From an uncultured Clostridia bacterium (GTDB lineage: Bacteria; Bacillota; Clostridia; Christensenellales; UBA1242): a stretch of 36,921 nucleotides of DNA. This document shows, in pieces, positions 1-10,877 of the stretch (the stretch's first letter is position 1; each line of letters starts with the position of its first letter). The position numbers were made by a program, and so were the translations under genes. The stretch is taken from positions 1-36,921 of the forward strand of contig CALWTI010000007.1 in NCBI GenBank assembly GCA_944384425.1, written 5' to 3'. A model generated the notes under the pieces. That model had not been told where the DNA came from, searched no databases, and was given only the letters and a program-made list of their open reading frames with translations.

Positions 1-552
1 CAATATAACAAAAAAATATTTGCAGTTCACAGGCTTGACCTTAACACCGAAGGGCTTGTAAAAAAAAAAAAAAGCGAAGAAGTTTTGAATATTTTAATTT
101 CACAATTCAAAAAAAATCATGTAAAAAAATTCTATCTTACCATTGTTTTTGGCAAGCCATTAAAAAAGCAAACGCTTGTTGGGTATTTAGAAAAGCATGA
201 AAAATATGTGAAAATTTATGAAAAAATGCAAAAAAATGCTCAAAAAATTGTAACTTCTTACATTTTACTTCAAAAAAATGGCGAACTTTCACTTCTTGAA
301 GTTGAAATTGAAAATGGCAAAATGCATCAAATAAGGGCACATTTGTCGCATGAAAATTTGCCAATTTTGGGTGATGAAAAGTATGGCGACAGTGAGCGTA
401 ATAAAAAATACGGAGAGAAATCTCAGTGCCTTGTTGCATACAAAATTGTGTTTGATATAGACGATAAAAAGCTTGAATATTTAAACAATTTGAAATTCGA
501 GCTTGAAATGCCGTCACACTTTTTGAAATATTTTCATAAACAAAATGTGTGA
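1..552 (+). CDS. RluA-family 23S rRNA/tRNA pseudouridine synthase, 5' end missing
   Basis: The reading frame is open from the first base of the window, so the N-terminal part (any S4 domain and the start of the catalytic domain) lies upstream. 183 residues are visible. Window residues 8-19 read AVHRLDLNTEGL, the catalytic motif II of the RluA family, with Asp13 as the expected catalytic aspartate. Further on come KFYLTIVFG and a GKMHQIRAHL...LPILGDEKYG block, which in this family bind RNA and close the active site. RluA/RluC/RluD enzymes isomerise specific uridines in rRNA or tRNA; which target applies cannot be told from this fragment. A run of 14 A (60-73) lies inside the coding sequence just after the catalytic motif and encodes lysines. 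The TGA stop overlaps the GTG of the next gene. The family assignment is firm; the subfamily is open. Confidence 0.93.
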   Translation, partial: QYNKKIFAVHRLDLNTEGLVKKKKSEEVLNILISQFKKNHVKKFYLTIVFGKPLKKQTLVGYLEKHEKYVKIYEKMQKNAQKIVTSYILLQKNGELSLLEVEIENGKMHQIRAHLSHENLPILGDEKYGDSERNKKYGEKSQCLVAYKIVFDIDDKKLEYLNNLKFELEMPSHFLKYFHKQNV

Positions 553-980
553 ATAACTATGTCGTGGGGCAATTAAAAAATCTTTATGCCGATGAGTATG
601 GCGAGATTTTTTGTGGTATGCAATTAAAAACTTTTTATTTCACACTACTTGGCAAACAAAGTGAATTTGCACAAGTATTTTTAAACATGTGTGAAGACGA
701 AAATTCACATCAAAAAATACTTGGCGAAAAAATTGTTGAGAGTGGCGGAGAAATAGATTTTGACAAAAATATTTTTAATAATTTAATATTCACAAAAAAC
801 ATTAAAGAAATGTTAAATTTTGTTATTGAAATAAAAGAAAAAAGCATAATAAATTACAAATTGTCAATCGCAAAAATGCCTGAAAAAGATGTTGCTTTAT
901 TATTAAAAAAAATACTAATTGATGAGCAAAAACACATAATGATTTGCCGTGATTTACTTGAAAAATATTGTCAAAATTGA
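549..980 (+). CDS. Small ferritin-like diiron protein
   Basis: A 143-residue, mostly helical protein with the metal-binding pattern of ferritin/rubrerythrin-type four-helix bundles: a Glu in helix 1 (E16 or E19), ExxH in helix 2 (E51-N-S-H54), a Glu-containing helix 3 (EIKEKS) and ExxH in helix 4 (E126-Q-K-H129). Such proteins bind two irons and usually serve in iron handling or peroxide reduction. There is no rubredoxin tail, unlike the rubrerythrin at 32234-32833. The start is GTG at 549, overlapping the upstream stop as GTGA. No Shine-Dalgarno is visible, so translation is probably coupled to the pseudouridine synthase gene. The fold is inferred from motifs; the reaction is unknown. Confidence 0.75.
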   Translation: MNNYVVGQLKNLYADEYGEIFCGMQLKTFYFTLLGKQSEFAQVFLNMCEDENSHQKILGEKIVESGGEIDFDKNIFNNLIFTKNIKEMLNFVIEIKEKSIINYKLSIAKMPEKDVALLLKKILIDEQKHIMICRDLLEKYCQN

Positions 981-1065
981 TTATTTTTTGGCAATTATGT
1001 TGTGTGTTTTATTTAAGTATATTTATGTAATAAATATTTAATATATAATTTTTATGTTATTTCAT

Positions 1066-1095
1066 TTGATAAAATATTGCAAATAGTGTTAAAAT
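1066..1095 (+). promoter_or_regulatory. Promoter of the giant lipoprotein gene
   Basis: -35 TTGATA (1066-1071), an 18-base spacer and -10 TAAAAT (1090-1095) preceded by TGT, an extended -10. The ATG follows 24 bases later with a Shine-Dalgarno GGAGAG at 1111-1116. The gene therefore has its own start of transcription after the 139-base gap behind the ferritin-like gene. Confidence 0.65.
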
Positions 1096-1119
1096 AAATC
1101 GAAAAGTGTAGGAGAGTTT

Positions 1120-4100
1120 ATGAAAAAATTAACTTCATACTTACTGTCGATTTTTTGTTTATTCACCATGGTGACGCTTTTTGCGTGTGGTGAAAATTAT
1201 GAATTGAGTTTACAGCAAAATTATATTGAAATGTCAATCGGAGATGATTTTGACATTTCTTCTATTTTATCGCTCAAAAACATTGACAAAAGCGATGTTG
1301 AATATTCGGTGTTTGACCAAAATGTTGTCACGCTTGAAAATTCAACAATCACGGCGGTTGGAGCGGGCACAACATTTGTTGAAGTCTCATATGAAAATTA
1401 TGTGGACAACCTTGAAGTCAAAGTCACAGGCAATCCACTCACACTTGAAAATGTCAGCGGGCTTAGTTATGACAAAAATTCAAAGAGCATAACTTGGAAC
1501 CATAGCCTTATAAGTCAAAATGGCGATGTGACAGTCGCAAGTTCCTACACAGTTAAAATGATAGATTCGCTTGGCGCTGAGAGCGAGCAAGTTGTCTACA
1601 CAAACAGTTTTCCTTTTGCTAGCGTTGGCGAGTATCAAATATCTGTCAAAGCAAATGACAAAATTACAGACGGACATGTGAATTATTACGGCTCAGACTA
1701 CTGCGAACCAATTATAGTCCAAATACTCAGTGCACCAAAAGACATCACTTTTGACGATGAAAGCGGAGTGCTTTCTTGGACTAGTGATGACCAAACGGCA
1801 AGTTATAAGGTTATTGTCAATGGCCTTGTTAGCGAAGTGACAACAACAAACAGTATAAAACTAAGTTTGTCGCAACTAAGTGATAGGAAGCAAACAGTTT
1901 ATGACATAGTTGTTGTCAGCACAAAGCAAAGCGAAGCTAATGTCATTATGGTTGAAGGCGAAAGCGAGAAAGTTACATTCACAAGGCTTTACGCTCCAAC
2001 ACTTTCAATTTCTGATGGATACATTGTTTGGGAAAATACACAAAGTGGGAACTTCCACTATGAACTAACATATCAAAGTGCAAACGGCACAGACAAGACA
2101 GTCACAGTGTCGGGCGGGAAATACGAACTTTCAAATATTCCTTCGGGGGTCTATTCACTTTCACTTAAAGCGGTGAGTGACAACGCTAGTTATCTATCAA
2201 GCCAAACTCAAAGCACACTAGCTGGCGTTACAAAACTTGAAGCACCTGTACTTTTGTTTGATTACGCTCAAAAAGTTGTCAGTGCGACAGACTATGAAGG
2301 CAAAGATATTGAACTTACAATAACATATGGCACGCAAAGTCAAAAAGTTATGCTTGAAAATGGTCAGTATACACTTGGTGACCTAAGCGCTGGGACATAT
2401 ACCATTGTTGCCCGCTCTCTTGCAGGTGAGGGAGAACTTGAACTTTCAAGCGACGAATCAAACAGTATTGATGTTATCCAGCTTCCACAAGTTGACTTTG
2501 AAAGCATTGTGCAAGAGGTTAGGGATGGCAAATACTATGTAACATTTGAAACACAGCCACAAATAACATACACGCTTTCATATTTTGACGGTGAACACGA
2601 GTATGATTTGAACTATGACGGCGCTAGCTACGGCAATGCGGATGAGATATTTGACGAAGCAAAGCAGTATGAAGTTTACATCACTGCCTCAAGAAAAGAT
2701 TCAACTCAAACAACTTATTACTTGTCTTCAAAAACTACAATCTTGGTTATTAGGCTAGAAGATGTGGCTCTTACAGATACAAAACATTCAAACAATTCTC
2801 ACACCATAAGCTATAACGCATTAAACTACGCAACTGGCTATGACTATGTCATCACAAAAGACGGTGAAAGTTATGGTGACGGGCAAACAAACTTGACATC
2901 GCTTGAACTAAACAACCTTGAATATGGACACTACAAAGTTAGCGTCAGGGCGATTGGTGGGGTTTCGGGTGGCAAACTATATCTTGACAGTTTAAACTAT
3001 GGCGAGTGCAAGTTTGATGTTACACTTCCACTTGAAACGCCTGTCATTACTTTTGATAGACAAACACTTGTTGCGACAATTCAAAAAGTGGAAAATGCAA
3101 CAATATATAACATAACATTAAACGAAGTCACACTTTTGGCAAGTGATGACGGCGACACCCTTAGTGTTGACCTTAGCGCCGAGCTTGAAACAAGTGGCGA
3201 ATATGTTTTAAAAGTTTATGCTCAAAACGAAGACGAACTTATTTTGGACAGCAGTGTGTCGTCAATAAAAATAGTTAGACACAAAGCTCCTGAAAGTTTC
3301 GGTATTTCAAAAGACGGAGTCATTACAATAAACACCGATGTAGAGTTGTCACAGTTGTCGCAAGAAAAATACGAAATTTTACTAAACGACGAAAAGACAA
3401 ATACAATTGGGGACTTAAGTGAGTACATAGTTAAAGGCAAACTTTTAGCAACAGACGAAGTTGTCGAAAATACATATTTTCTTGATAGCAATTACACACA
3501 ATTTAAAGTTCAAAGACTTGCAACGCCAAACGCACCAGTGCTTGACGAAACAAATTTAACTTTTGACGGAACAAAAGAGCAAAATTTTGAGTATGTTTTG
3601 ACTCTGACTCAAGGCGATGTAAAGGCAGAGATTGCACTCAAAACAACATCTCTTGATGTACTTTCTTCACAAGTGTCAGATGCAGGAATTGACGCAGGTC
3701 AAGACTTCACTGTGACGCTTAGATATGGCTATGTTGGCTCAGTTGTTACAGTAAACGCTGACACGGTGGTTTACTTTTCAAGTTTTGAGAGTGCACCAAC
3801 AACAGTACAAAAACTTAAAAGCGACCTTGAAATGTATGTCACAGAAAGTGACGGAGTGGTCACTGCAAGTTGGCAGGAAAGCGAAGTTTCGGGCGTTACA
3901 TATACACTATCTCTTAACGACGATGTGATAGCATCGCAAAGCGAAACATCTTATGACATAACTTCATATGTTGAAGACGAAGGTCAGTACACACTACTTT
4001 TAAAAATCAGCAAAGAAGGGTACATCTCATCTGAATATATCAAAGTGTTTGTGACAAGACTTGAAAGCGTGAAACAAATAACAGTTGACGACCAAGAAGA

Positions 4101-7100
4101 TATCGTGGTTGACACGCAGTATGAAGTGGGAACAGAGCTTGACAGTATACAAATTTTGTCAAATGGCGAAGACGCATCAAACCTTTCAGCATTTTCTGGT
4201 GTGTTTGATGTTACAGTCAAACTTATTGCAAACAAAAGTACAAAAGGCGAGAACTACTATCTTGACAGCAAAGAAACAACATTTAGTTTTGAAAGAATAA
4301 ACACACTTAGCACTCCAACTATTGACGGTGACGGGCTTATGTCATATGACAGTGTGAGCGAGATAACTTCATATATGTTAAAAATCTCAACAGAAAGAAG
4401 TTATGAGGTTTATCAAACATCTTTAAATCAAATATATATTGACAGTGAAGACATATTAGACATAACTCAAAAATTAGGCGGGTATGGCTTCACGGCAAGC
4501 GTCAAAGCGTATGTTGGCGAGTTTACAATATCAGCAGGCGAAAAACACTATTTGTCATCATATTATAGTGGTGGTGTTGACTTTCATAAACTTATGGAAG
4601 TTTCAAACATCACAATCAGTGCAAGTAGTGACGACTTTAAACAACAAGATATTTCTCTTTCTTGGCAATACGATTTTGAAACCATCAGCCTTAAAGGTTT
4701 CAAGATTGAATTAGTTAGTGGTGGTGATGTCGTTGAATATGAAAGCCTTGGACAAAACACACAGTTCACAATAAGAGAAGCACTTTTAAGTGGCGAATAC
4801 TTTGTTCGAATTACTGCGCTTGGTCAAAGCAATTATATAGATAGTACACCTATTGAGTCGGAGAAATTTACAAGACTTGATATTCCAACAAATCTTGTAG
4901 TAAGTCAAGAGGCAGTGCTTTCATTTACGGGAACAAACAACGCAAGTGGGTATATGATAACATATTCAAACGGCGGAGATATTGTTGGACAAGTTGAAAG
5001 TTCTTCAACAACTGTTGACCTTCACGACGAGCTTTATGCAAGTGCATTCTCTGGTAATATAAACATCATAGTCTACGCACTTGGAAATGCAAAGAGCACA
5101 TACACAAGTCCACAAAGTCAAACTCTTGTTGTCACAAAAGTTGAAGACGGCGAAATAACGCTTTCTCCAGACAGACTCGTTGCAGGCTCAGATGTCGCAG
5201 ACGCTCAAAATTATGACTATCTCATAACAATTACTCAAAATGATAGAGTTGTTAAACAACTTCAATTAAATTATGGCGATGAGTATGTTTATGAAGACTT
5301 TACATATCAAGACACAAATCAAAAAGTTGACACAACTGTGGATATGGACTATGTCGTCACAGTTTCAAGAAAGCTTGACCAAACCGGCTACATTTTAAGC
5401 GACACAAACACATTCACATTCACAAAGTTAAAAAGCGTTCAAAGTCTTGGCTTTTTGAAACAAGAAGCAGGTGTTAATTCAACAATATACTTCAGAGGAA
5501 ATGCAGTTCAAAACGCAACATCATATTATTTGACAATAAATGAAAATGTTGTTGATAGTTATGTTTTAAGTCAAGATTATATCAGCCTAGCACTCACAAG
5601 CGACATATATGAACTTTTAGGTACTGACTTTACTTTTGAAATCTACGCACAAGGTCTTATCGACCAAACGGGAGCAGGAAAGAACTATATTAACAGTGCA
5701 AAAACATCAATCTCGGGCACAGTACTTCCACAAGTTGAAAACTTCCAAGTTTCAAACGGCGTGCTTGTTTGGGACAAAGTGGCATCAGCATATGACTATG
5801 CACTAAACATAGATGCTGACACAATTTACACAGGATATGTTAAAAATGGAGTACACACTCTTACAGAAAATTTAAAGGGCAAGAGTGGCGACTTTACATT
5901 AAACATCAAATCAGTTGGAAATATCGGCACGTCGCTAGTAAGTCAAAATGTTGTTTTGGACTCGCTTTACACAGGCGACCTTACTTGCACAAAACTTGCA
6001 CCAATTCAAAATTTGGCTGTGACAAATGGTTACATATCATTCTCAAAATTGTCTGACACAAATATTGTTTATGACGCAATAATTAGTGGCAATCATTATG
6101 TTCTTGAAGAAAAGCTAGAAGATGATACACAGCAAGCATATTCAATGTTTTATAGTGAAGAGATGTATAATGATTTTAGCAACGACACCGTTTACTTCTT
6201 GACAGTTAGAGCAACAACCGAAGCAGAAAATACGCTTTATAGTGATGAAAGTAATCAAATTAAAGTTAAATTATTAAACAATAACACGCTTGGTAGTTTA
6301 AAAATCACATTAAAGAAAGTCAATGGATCATATGACTACACTGACAGTTATCTCACTTGGACAGACACTGCGACTGCGCAGTATGGTTATGACCTTCAAA
6401 TAGATGACCAGACACGCACAGTTTCAACAAACGAATTTAGGCTTGACACAGAAGATTTTCCTTTAAAGGCAGGTAAACACACTGCAAGCATATCAGTTAG
6501 AGGCAGTGGAGATGTTGATAGTGACGGAGTTTATAGTTTGAACTCAAAGCCAGCAGAAATACTAATATTCACAAAGCTTGACACACCAACGCCAAGTTTG
6601 ACTGACGGAAAACTTTCTTGGGCACAGGTTAACGGCGCAGGCGGATATCTATTGTACCTTGACGGGAAATTGATTGTTGACAGTCCAGTAAGTTCAAACA
6701 CATATGAATATAAACTTGCCGACCTAAGCAAAAACATCACATATAATAGATACGAAGTTCAAGCAGTTCCAACAGCTGGAACAAACTATATTGCAAGCAC
6801 AAAAGGTCTTTATACAAGCAAAGACGGTTCAGAAAAAAGCATCACAAAACTAAGTCCACCAGATGTGTTTAGAGTGCAAGACGGGTCGCTCGCTTGGGAC
6901 ATAAATCTTGATACCTTTGGTGGTTTGTTTGGTGCAGCTTCTACAATTCCAGGATTTTTAAACGGAACAGTCACTCTTGAGCAACCATTCACTATGAGTA
7001 TGGCAAGTTTGCAAGATAATCTTCGTGACAAAATAACGCTTAGGCTCACAGCATCAAATAGCATAGGACTTAATAACATATATGAATACATAGACAGAGC

Positions 7101-10100
7101 GGCTTACTATTGTCTTGTTGATGAAGGGCTTTTGGATCTCGCAGGCAATTTTGGCGTTGAAATTCCTCAAAACTTCCTTGATATGCTCACATTCTATGGC
7201 TGGCCAAGCTTGAACAACAACTATACAGATTTTGGTTCAGACATTCCAGCAGGACTCTATTCATTGACAGTTAACCAACTTGGCAACAGTGACGACCAAC
7301 TAACATCAGAGTTTGGTGACAGCATTTCAGTTTACATTCCATACGCACCAGTGCTTGAACTTGTCTACACAAACAACAGTTATGAACTTAGGTGGAACAA
7401 AATAACAATACCTTCTCAGTATTATTCAGGCGAAGTTAAGTATATTGTCTATGGCATTAAAGAAAGCATAAACGAATATGACGAAAAAGTCACCGAAAGG
7501 GTTATGCTTACCGACGAGGCAGGAATAACCGAAAACAAACTAAACTTGACCGAACTTATTGAAAGCGGTGACATTGACGACAACTTCACAAGCTTTGCAG
7601 TATATGTTCGTGGCGACAATAACATGGTGCTAAACGGAAAAGTTTCCAACTTCATAACTGTTAGCGTGCTTGACGAAAGTGTTGCTTATGTTAGAAACGG
7701 CGAACTTTACTGGAACGCTCAGCAAAGTGCATCGTCATATATAATAACTTATGTTGCATCGGGCACTTCACTTAGTGAACAATTAGTTGTTTACGAACCA
7801 TATTGGGACGCAAGTGAACTTTCAAGCAATGTTGAGTATTATGACATTTATATTCAAGCAACAGGCGATAGAAACACGACAACAACAAATGTCGTGCTTA
7901 CAGGTCCAAACTCACATGTTGGAAAACTTACTAAACTTGCTTCACCAAGTCCAGTTGTTGAAAACGGTGTATTCTATTGGACAAATATAGACAACAGTAC
8001 TTCATACACTGTCCATATAGAAAATGAAGACAAGATATTGTCTTTGCCAATTTCTCTTGACGAAGCTAATAGAATGAAATATCAGTCGCAAGAGTTAGGG
8101 CAAAATATCGGTTATGGCTTTATGGCAATGGGCGATTTGAATGTTATGCTCGACTCAGACACACTTGCCTATGTAAATTCAAAAACGAGTGACACAATTT
8201 ATGCAACGCTTGTACCACAAGTCACAAATGTTGTTGCAACAAGCGGTGAACTTGTTTGGGATAAGGTTGTAAACCACAACAATGCAAGAATAAACTACTA
8301 TCGTGTAACGCTTCAACAAGTTGACGCACTTGGCTCACCACTTAACACAGAAATTGTAATTGACGGCGACTTCTCAAGTGCAGGCACAAAGGCAACATAC
8401 AGTTGTGAGAGCTTGCAAGCAGGAAGATATCAAGTGACAGTTTCTGGATACTTCACAACAAGTGACAATCTCGGCAAATATATATACAATTCACAAACGG
8501 CATACTATTTGATAGGCTTGCCAAGTGAAGTTTATACATTTGAAAAATACGAGACAGTTGTTGGCGAAGATGACTCGGGACTTGTTGACAACATTGTCAT
8601 TCATGACGGTATACTTTCTTGGACATATGGCGGAGACATTGAACAAAGAAATTACGACTATGAACTCACATTCACAACACAAGACGGCGTATTTAGTGAG
8701 ATTGTGACAGAAGAAACATATACAGGACCAATAGTTGATAAACTAATAACCTCAGGTACAATTGAACTTAAAATCAGAGTTGTGGCAAGAGAGGGTGCAG
8801 AAGGTCAAGGCTATGTCAACTCCGAATATTTGCAGTTTATAAATGTCAATAGTAATAACTCTCCATACATCTATCAGTTAAACGGCATACAAGACAATGA
8901 GATACTTCTTGGAACAATTGGCGAAAGCGAAGACCTAAATATCATTTGGGATAGCTACACTCCAATGACGGGAACAAGCGACGCAAATATAGATGTTGAA
9001 TATCTTGTCACATACTATACAAGCGTTGATCCAACGCCAAAGACGATTGTAGTTGACACGCCATACATAAACACAACACAATTTAACTACTCAATAAGCG
9101 ATGCATACACACTTTATTACACAATTCAAGTGTTGCCACTTGGTGACGAAAGTTATGTTGCATCATATCCTTCAAAAGTGCGTGAAATTCAAAAGCCAAA
9201 ATCAGTTGAAGAAGTTACCTTTAACGCAACAGAGATGTACTTCACTTGGGCAACAGATGGCACATCAAGTGACCATGTGTTTAGAATAAAAGATGAAGTG
9301 CTTGCAGTTGACGAAAATGGCGACATAATGTATCAAGACGGTGAACCTATCGTGCTCAGAACATACTTATTCACAACAACGGACAACACAACAAATAGGT
9401 ATTATCCAATTGAAATGGGCGCACACAAAGTATCTGTTACAGTTGTGGTTAGAAACGCAACGGGCAGTGACGGAAGCTTGACATCAGATTACACATATTA
9501 CTATGATCCAATCTTGGAACCAGAAAATAAGCTAACTGGAAGTTGTGTGACGATAAATCTTTTCAAAGTAACCGAGACATCACAGTCAAGTTATGGCGGA
9601 ATGGGAACAACTAACAATCCATATCTTGTTGAAACTGCTGAGCATTTTGCAAACATATTATATAGACTTGATAAACCAGACTATGAGAATAGTTACACAC
9701 TCTCAGCAAATCAAACCGACACCCATGTAACACTTAGTGAAGAAGATAAATACTTCCACTTCAAGCAGGTGAGCGACTTAACAGGCGTTTCGCCACTAGG
9801 ACTAAACGAACAACTTTCTTTCACAGCTGTTTATGACGGAGATATGCATTCAATTACTTGGGACTTTGATATGAGAGACATTTCAACATCAATACAAAAT
9901 ATTCAGTATGTTGCACTGTTTGGCTCAATCGCACAAGGCGGAGCAGTGAAAAACTTGAGGATATATCTCAACCTTCAAACAGAAATGGTGGTTGGTTCAA
10001 CGCTTTCACTTGTGGCATATGAAAACCACGGAACAATTGAAAATATTGTCCTTGGTGCAGAGAACTTATCTTCAATTTCAATTGAAACACGCTATACAAT

Positions 10101-10857
10101 CAATGTTTATGCAGTTGCATCAACAAATGACGGAACAATAAGCAAGGTCATAAACTACTATGATTTTGACATCAGAAATCTAACAAGCTCATCGGGAACA
10201 CTTGCGAACTTCGCTCTCGTTGGAACAAACAGGGGAAGCGTGTTTGAAGTTGCTAACTATGCAGACATATATATTCAATCCACTCGTTCAACAAGTGCAG
10301 GAATTGTAGCAACAAATAGAGGAAACATACAAAATGCAGTGTTTACAGGAGATGTGACACTAAACATTGCTCGCGATACTCAAAGTGCAGTTGACTTCAC
10401 ATTCGGCGGAATTGTCGGAGTTAACACCTCTGGAACAATAAGCTATGCATATGCAATGTCAAATATTACAGTTTCAAGAGGCGCTCGTGCAACGACAGAA
10501 AATGTCAAAATTGCAGGACTTGTTGGCTCGTCAAACAATGGCGAAATAACATCAGCATATGTCAGTGTGAACATCACGGCAACAACATCAATAGGAAAAG
10601 TTGGAGATTTGGCACTGTTTATTGCAAATGTCACAAATGTTTCGTCTTCAAGCGAAAAAGTGACAAGATTCGCCAATGTAGATTCTCAATATTCAGCAGT
10701 GCTTGGAACAAGTGCAACCAACTTCATAGTAGAGACCTATCAGACAGTCCCATCAGGACTTGCACTCAACACTCAAGACGCATTCTTCACAATGAACGAG
10801 AATGACTTCCCAACACTTGTGTTTGAATCATCACTCAAATCTTCTTGGGGAATTTAA
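1120..10857 (+). CDS. Giant lipoprotein with ~28 FN3/Ig-like repeats and GLUG-like C-terminus
   Basis: 3245 residues. The N-terminus is a lipoprotein signal (MKK, hydrophobic stretch, lipobox LFAC with Cys23), so the protein should be lipid-anchored outside the membrane. Residues ~27-100 resemble a BIG2 bacterial Ig-like domain. From ~105 to ~2800 I count about 28 divergent units of ~80-110 residues. Each begins near a junction such as TKLxxP or TRLxxP, continues with a strand like GxLxWxxVxxAxxYxV and ends with YxVxVxAxG...YxxSxxS. This is the layout of fibronectin type III domains. Residues ~2825-3245 start with GTTNNPYLVETAEHFANI and contain GLUG-type repeats (GGIVGVNTSGTISYAYA, AGLVGSSNNGEITSAY), likely a beta-solenoid. 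No catalytic motif and no LPXTG anchor were seen. Single-gene unit: promoter at 1066-1095, strong Shine-Dalgarno, terminator at 10878-10905. Adhesion or a scaffold role is inference only. Confidence 0.85.
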   Translation: MKKLTSYLLSIFCLFTMVTLFACGENYELSLQQNYIEMSIGDDFDISSILSLKNIDKSDVEYSVFDQNVVTLENSTITAVGAGTTFVEVSYENYVDNLEVKVTGNPLTLENVSGLSYDKNSKSITWNHSLISQNGDVTVASSYTVKMIDSLGAESEQVVYTNSFPFASVGEYQISVKANDKITDGHVNYYGSDYCEPIIVQILSAPKDITFDDESGVLSWTSDDQTASYKVIVNGLVSEVTTTNSIKLSLSQLSDRKQTVYDIVVVSTKQSEANVIMVEGESEKVTFTRLYAPTLSISDGYIVWENTQSGNFHYELTYQSANGTDKTVTVSGGKYELSNIPSGVYSLSLKAVSDNASYLSSQTQSTLAGVTKLEAPVLLFDYAQKVVSATDYEGKDIELTITYGTQSQKVMLENGQYTLGDLSAGTYTIVARSLAGEGELELSSDESNSIDVIQLPQVDFESIVQEVRDGKYYVTFETQPQITYTLSYFDGEHEYDLNYDGASYGNADEIFDEAKQYEVYITASRKDSTQTTYYLSSKTTILVIRLEDVALTDTKHSNNSHTISYNALNYATGYDYVITKDGESYGDGQTNLTSLELNNLEYGHYKVSVRAIGGVSGGKLYLDSLNYGECKFDVTLPLETPVITFDRQTLVATIQKVENATIYNITLNEVTLLASDDGDTLSVDLSAELETSGEYVLKVYAQNEDELILDSSVSSIKIVRHKAPESFGISKDGVITINTDVELSQLSQEKYEILLNDEKTNTIGDLSEYIVKGKLLATDEVVENTYFLDSNYTQFKVQRLATPNAPVLDETNLTFDGTKEQNFEYVLTLTQGDVKAEIALKTTSLDVLSSQVSDAGIDAGQDFTVTLRYGYVGSVVTVNADTVVYFSSFESAPTTVQKLKSDLEMYVTESDGVVTASWQESEVSGVTYTLSLNDDVIASQSETSYDITSYVEDEGQYTLLLKISKEGYISSEYIKVFVTRLESVKQITVDDQEDIVVDTQYEVGTELDSIQILSNGEDASNLSAFSGVFDVTVKLIANKSTKGENYYLDSKETTFSFERINTLSTPTIDGDGLMSYDSVSEITSYMLKISTERSYEVYQTSLNQIYIDSEDILDITQKLGGYGFTASVKAYVGEFTISAGEKHYLSSYYSGGVDFHKLMEVSNITISASSDDFKQQDISLSWQYDFETISLKGFKIELVSGGDVVEYESLGQNTQFTIREALLSGEYFVRITALGQSNYIDSTPIESEKFTRLDIPTNLVVSQEAVLSFTGTNNASGYMITYSNGGDIVGQVESSSTTVDLHDELYASAFSGNINIIVYALGNAKSTYTSPQSQTLVVTKVEDGEITLSPDRLVAGSDVADAQNYDYLITITQNDRVVKQLQLNYGDEYVYEDFTYQDTNQKVDTTVDMDYVVTVSRKLDQTGYILSDTNTFTFTKLKSVQSLGFLKQEAGVNSTIYFRGNAVQNATSYYLTINENVVDSYVLSQDYISLALTSDIYELLGTDFTFEIYAQGLIDQTGAGKNYINSAKTSISGTVLPQVENFQVSNGVLVWDKVASAYDYALNIDADTIYTGYVKNGVHTLTENLKGKSGDFTLNIKSVGNIGTSLVSQNVVLDSLYTGDLTCTKLAPIQNLAVTNGYISFSKLSDTNIVYDAIISGNHYVLEEKLEDDTQQAYSMFYSEEMYNDFSNDTVYFLTVRATTEAENTLYSDESNQIKVKLLNNNTLGSLKITLKKVNGSYDYTDSYLTWTDTATAQYGYDLQIDDQTRTVSTNEFRLDTEDFPLKAGKHTASISVRGSGDVDSDGVYSLNSKPAEILIFTKLDTPTPSLTDGKLSWAQVNGAGGYLLYLDGKLIVDSPVSSNTYEYKLADLSKNITYNRYEVQAVPTAGTNYIASTKGLYTSKDGSEKSITKLSPPDVFRVQDGSLAWDINLDTFGGLFGAASTIPGFLNGTVTLEQPFTMSMASLQDNLRDKITLRLTASNSIGLNNIYEYIDRAAYYCLVDEGLLDLAGNFGVEIPQNFLDMLTFYGWPSLNNNYTDFGSDIPAGLYSLTVNQLGNSDDQLTSEFGDSISVYIPYAPVLELVYTNNSYELRWNKITIPSQYYSGEVKYIVYGIKESINEYDEKVTERVMLTDEAGITENKLNLTELIESGDIDDNFTSFAVYVRGDNNMVLNGKVSNFITVSVLDESVAYVRNGELYWNAQQSASSYIITYVASGTSLSEQLVVYEPYWDASELSSNVEYYDIYIQATGDRNTTTTNVVLTGPNSHVGKLTKLASPSPVVENGVFYWTNIDNSTSYTVHIENEDKILSLPISLDEANRMKYQSQELGQNIGYGFMAMGDLNVMLDSDTLAYVNSKTSDTIYATLVPQVTNVVATSGELVWDKVVNHNNARINYYRVTLQQVDALGSPLNTEIVIDGDFSSAGTKATYSCESLQAGRYQVTVSGYFTTSDNLGKYIYNSQTAYYLIGLPSEVYTFEKYETVVGEDDSGLVDNIVIHDGILSWTYGGDIEQRNYDYELTFTTQDGVFSEIVTEETYTGPIVDKLITSGTIELKIRVVAREGAEGQGYVNSEYLQFINVNSNNSPYIYQLNGIQDNEILLGTIGESEDLNIIWDSYTPMTGTSDANIDVEYLVTYYTSVDPTPKTIVVDTPYINTTQFNYSISDAYTLYYTIQVLPLGDESYVASYPSKVREIQKPKSVEEVTFNATEMYFTWATDGTSSDHVFRIKDEVLAVDENGDIMYQDGEPIVLRTYLFTTTDNTTNRYYPIEMGAHKVSVTVVVRNATGSDGSLTSDYTYYYDPILEPENKLTGSCVTINLFKVTETSQSSYGGMGTTNNPYLVETAEHFANILYRLDKPDYENSYTLSANQTDTHVTLSEEDKYFHFKQVSDLTGVSPLGLNEQLSFTAVYDGDMHSITWDFDMRDISTSIQNIQYVALFGSIAQGGAVKNLRIYLNLQTEMVVGSTLSLVAYENHGTIENIVLGAENLSSISIETRYTINVYAVASTNDGTISKVINYYDFDIRNLTSSSGTLANFALVGTNRGSVFEVANYADIYIQSTRSTSAGIVATNRGNIQNAVFTGDVTLNIARDTQSAVDFTFGGIVGVNTSGTISYAYAMSNITVSRGARATTENVKIAGLVGSSNNGEITSAYVSVNITATTSIGKVGDLALFIANVTNVSSSSEKVTRFANVDSQYSAVLGTSATNFIVETYQTVPSGLALNTQDAFFTMNENDFPTLVFESSLKSSWGI

Positions 10858-10877
10858 GACGAAAGTCTAACACAAAA

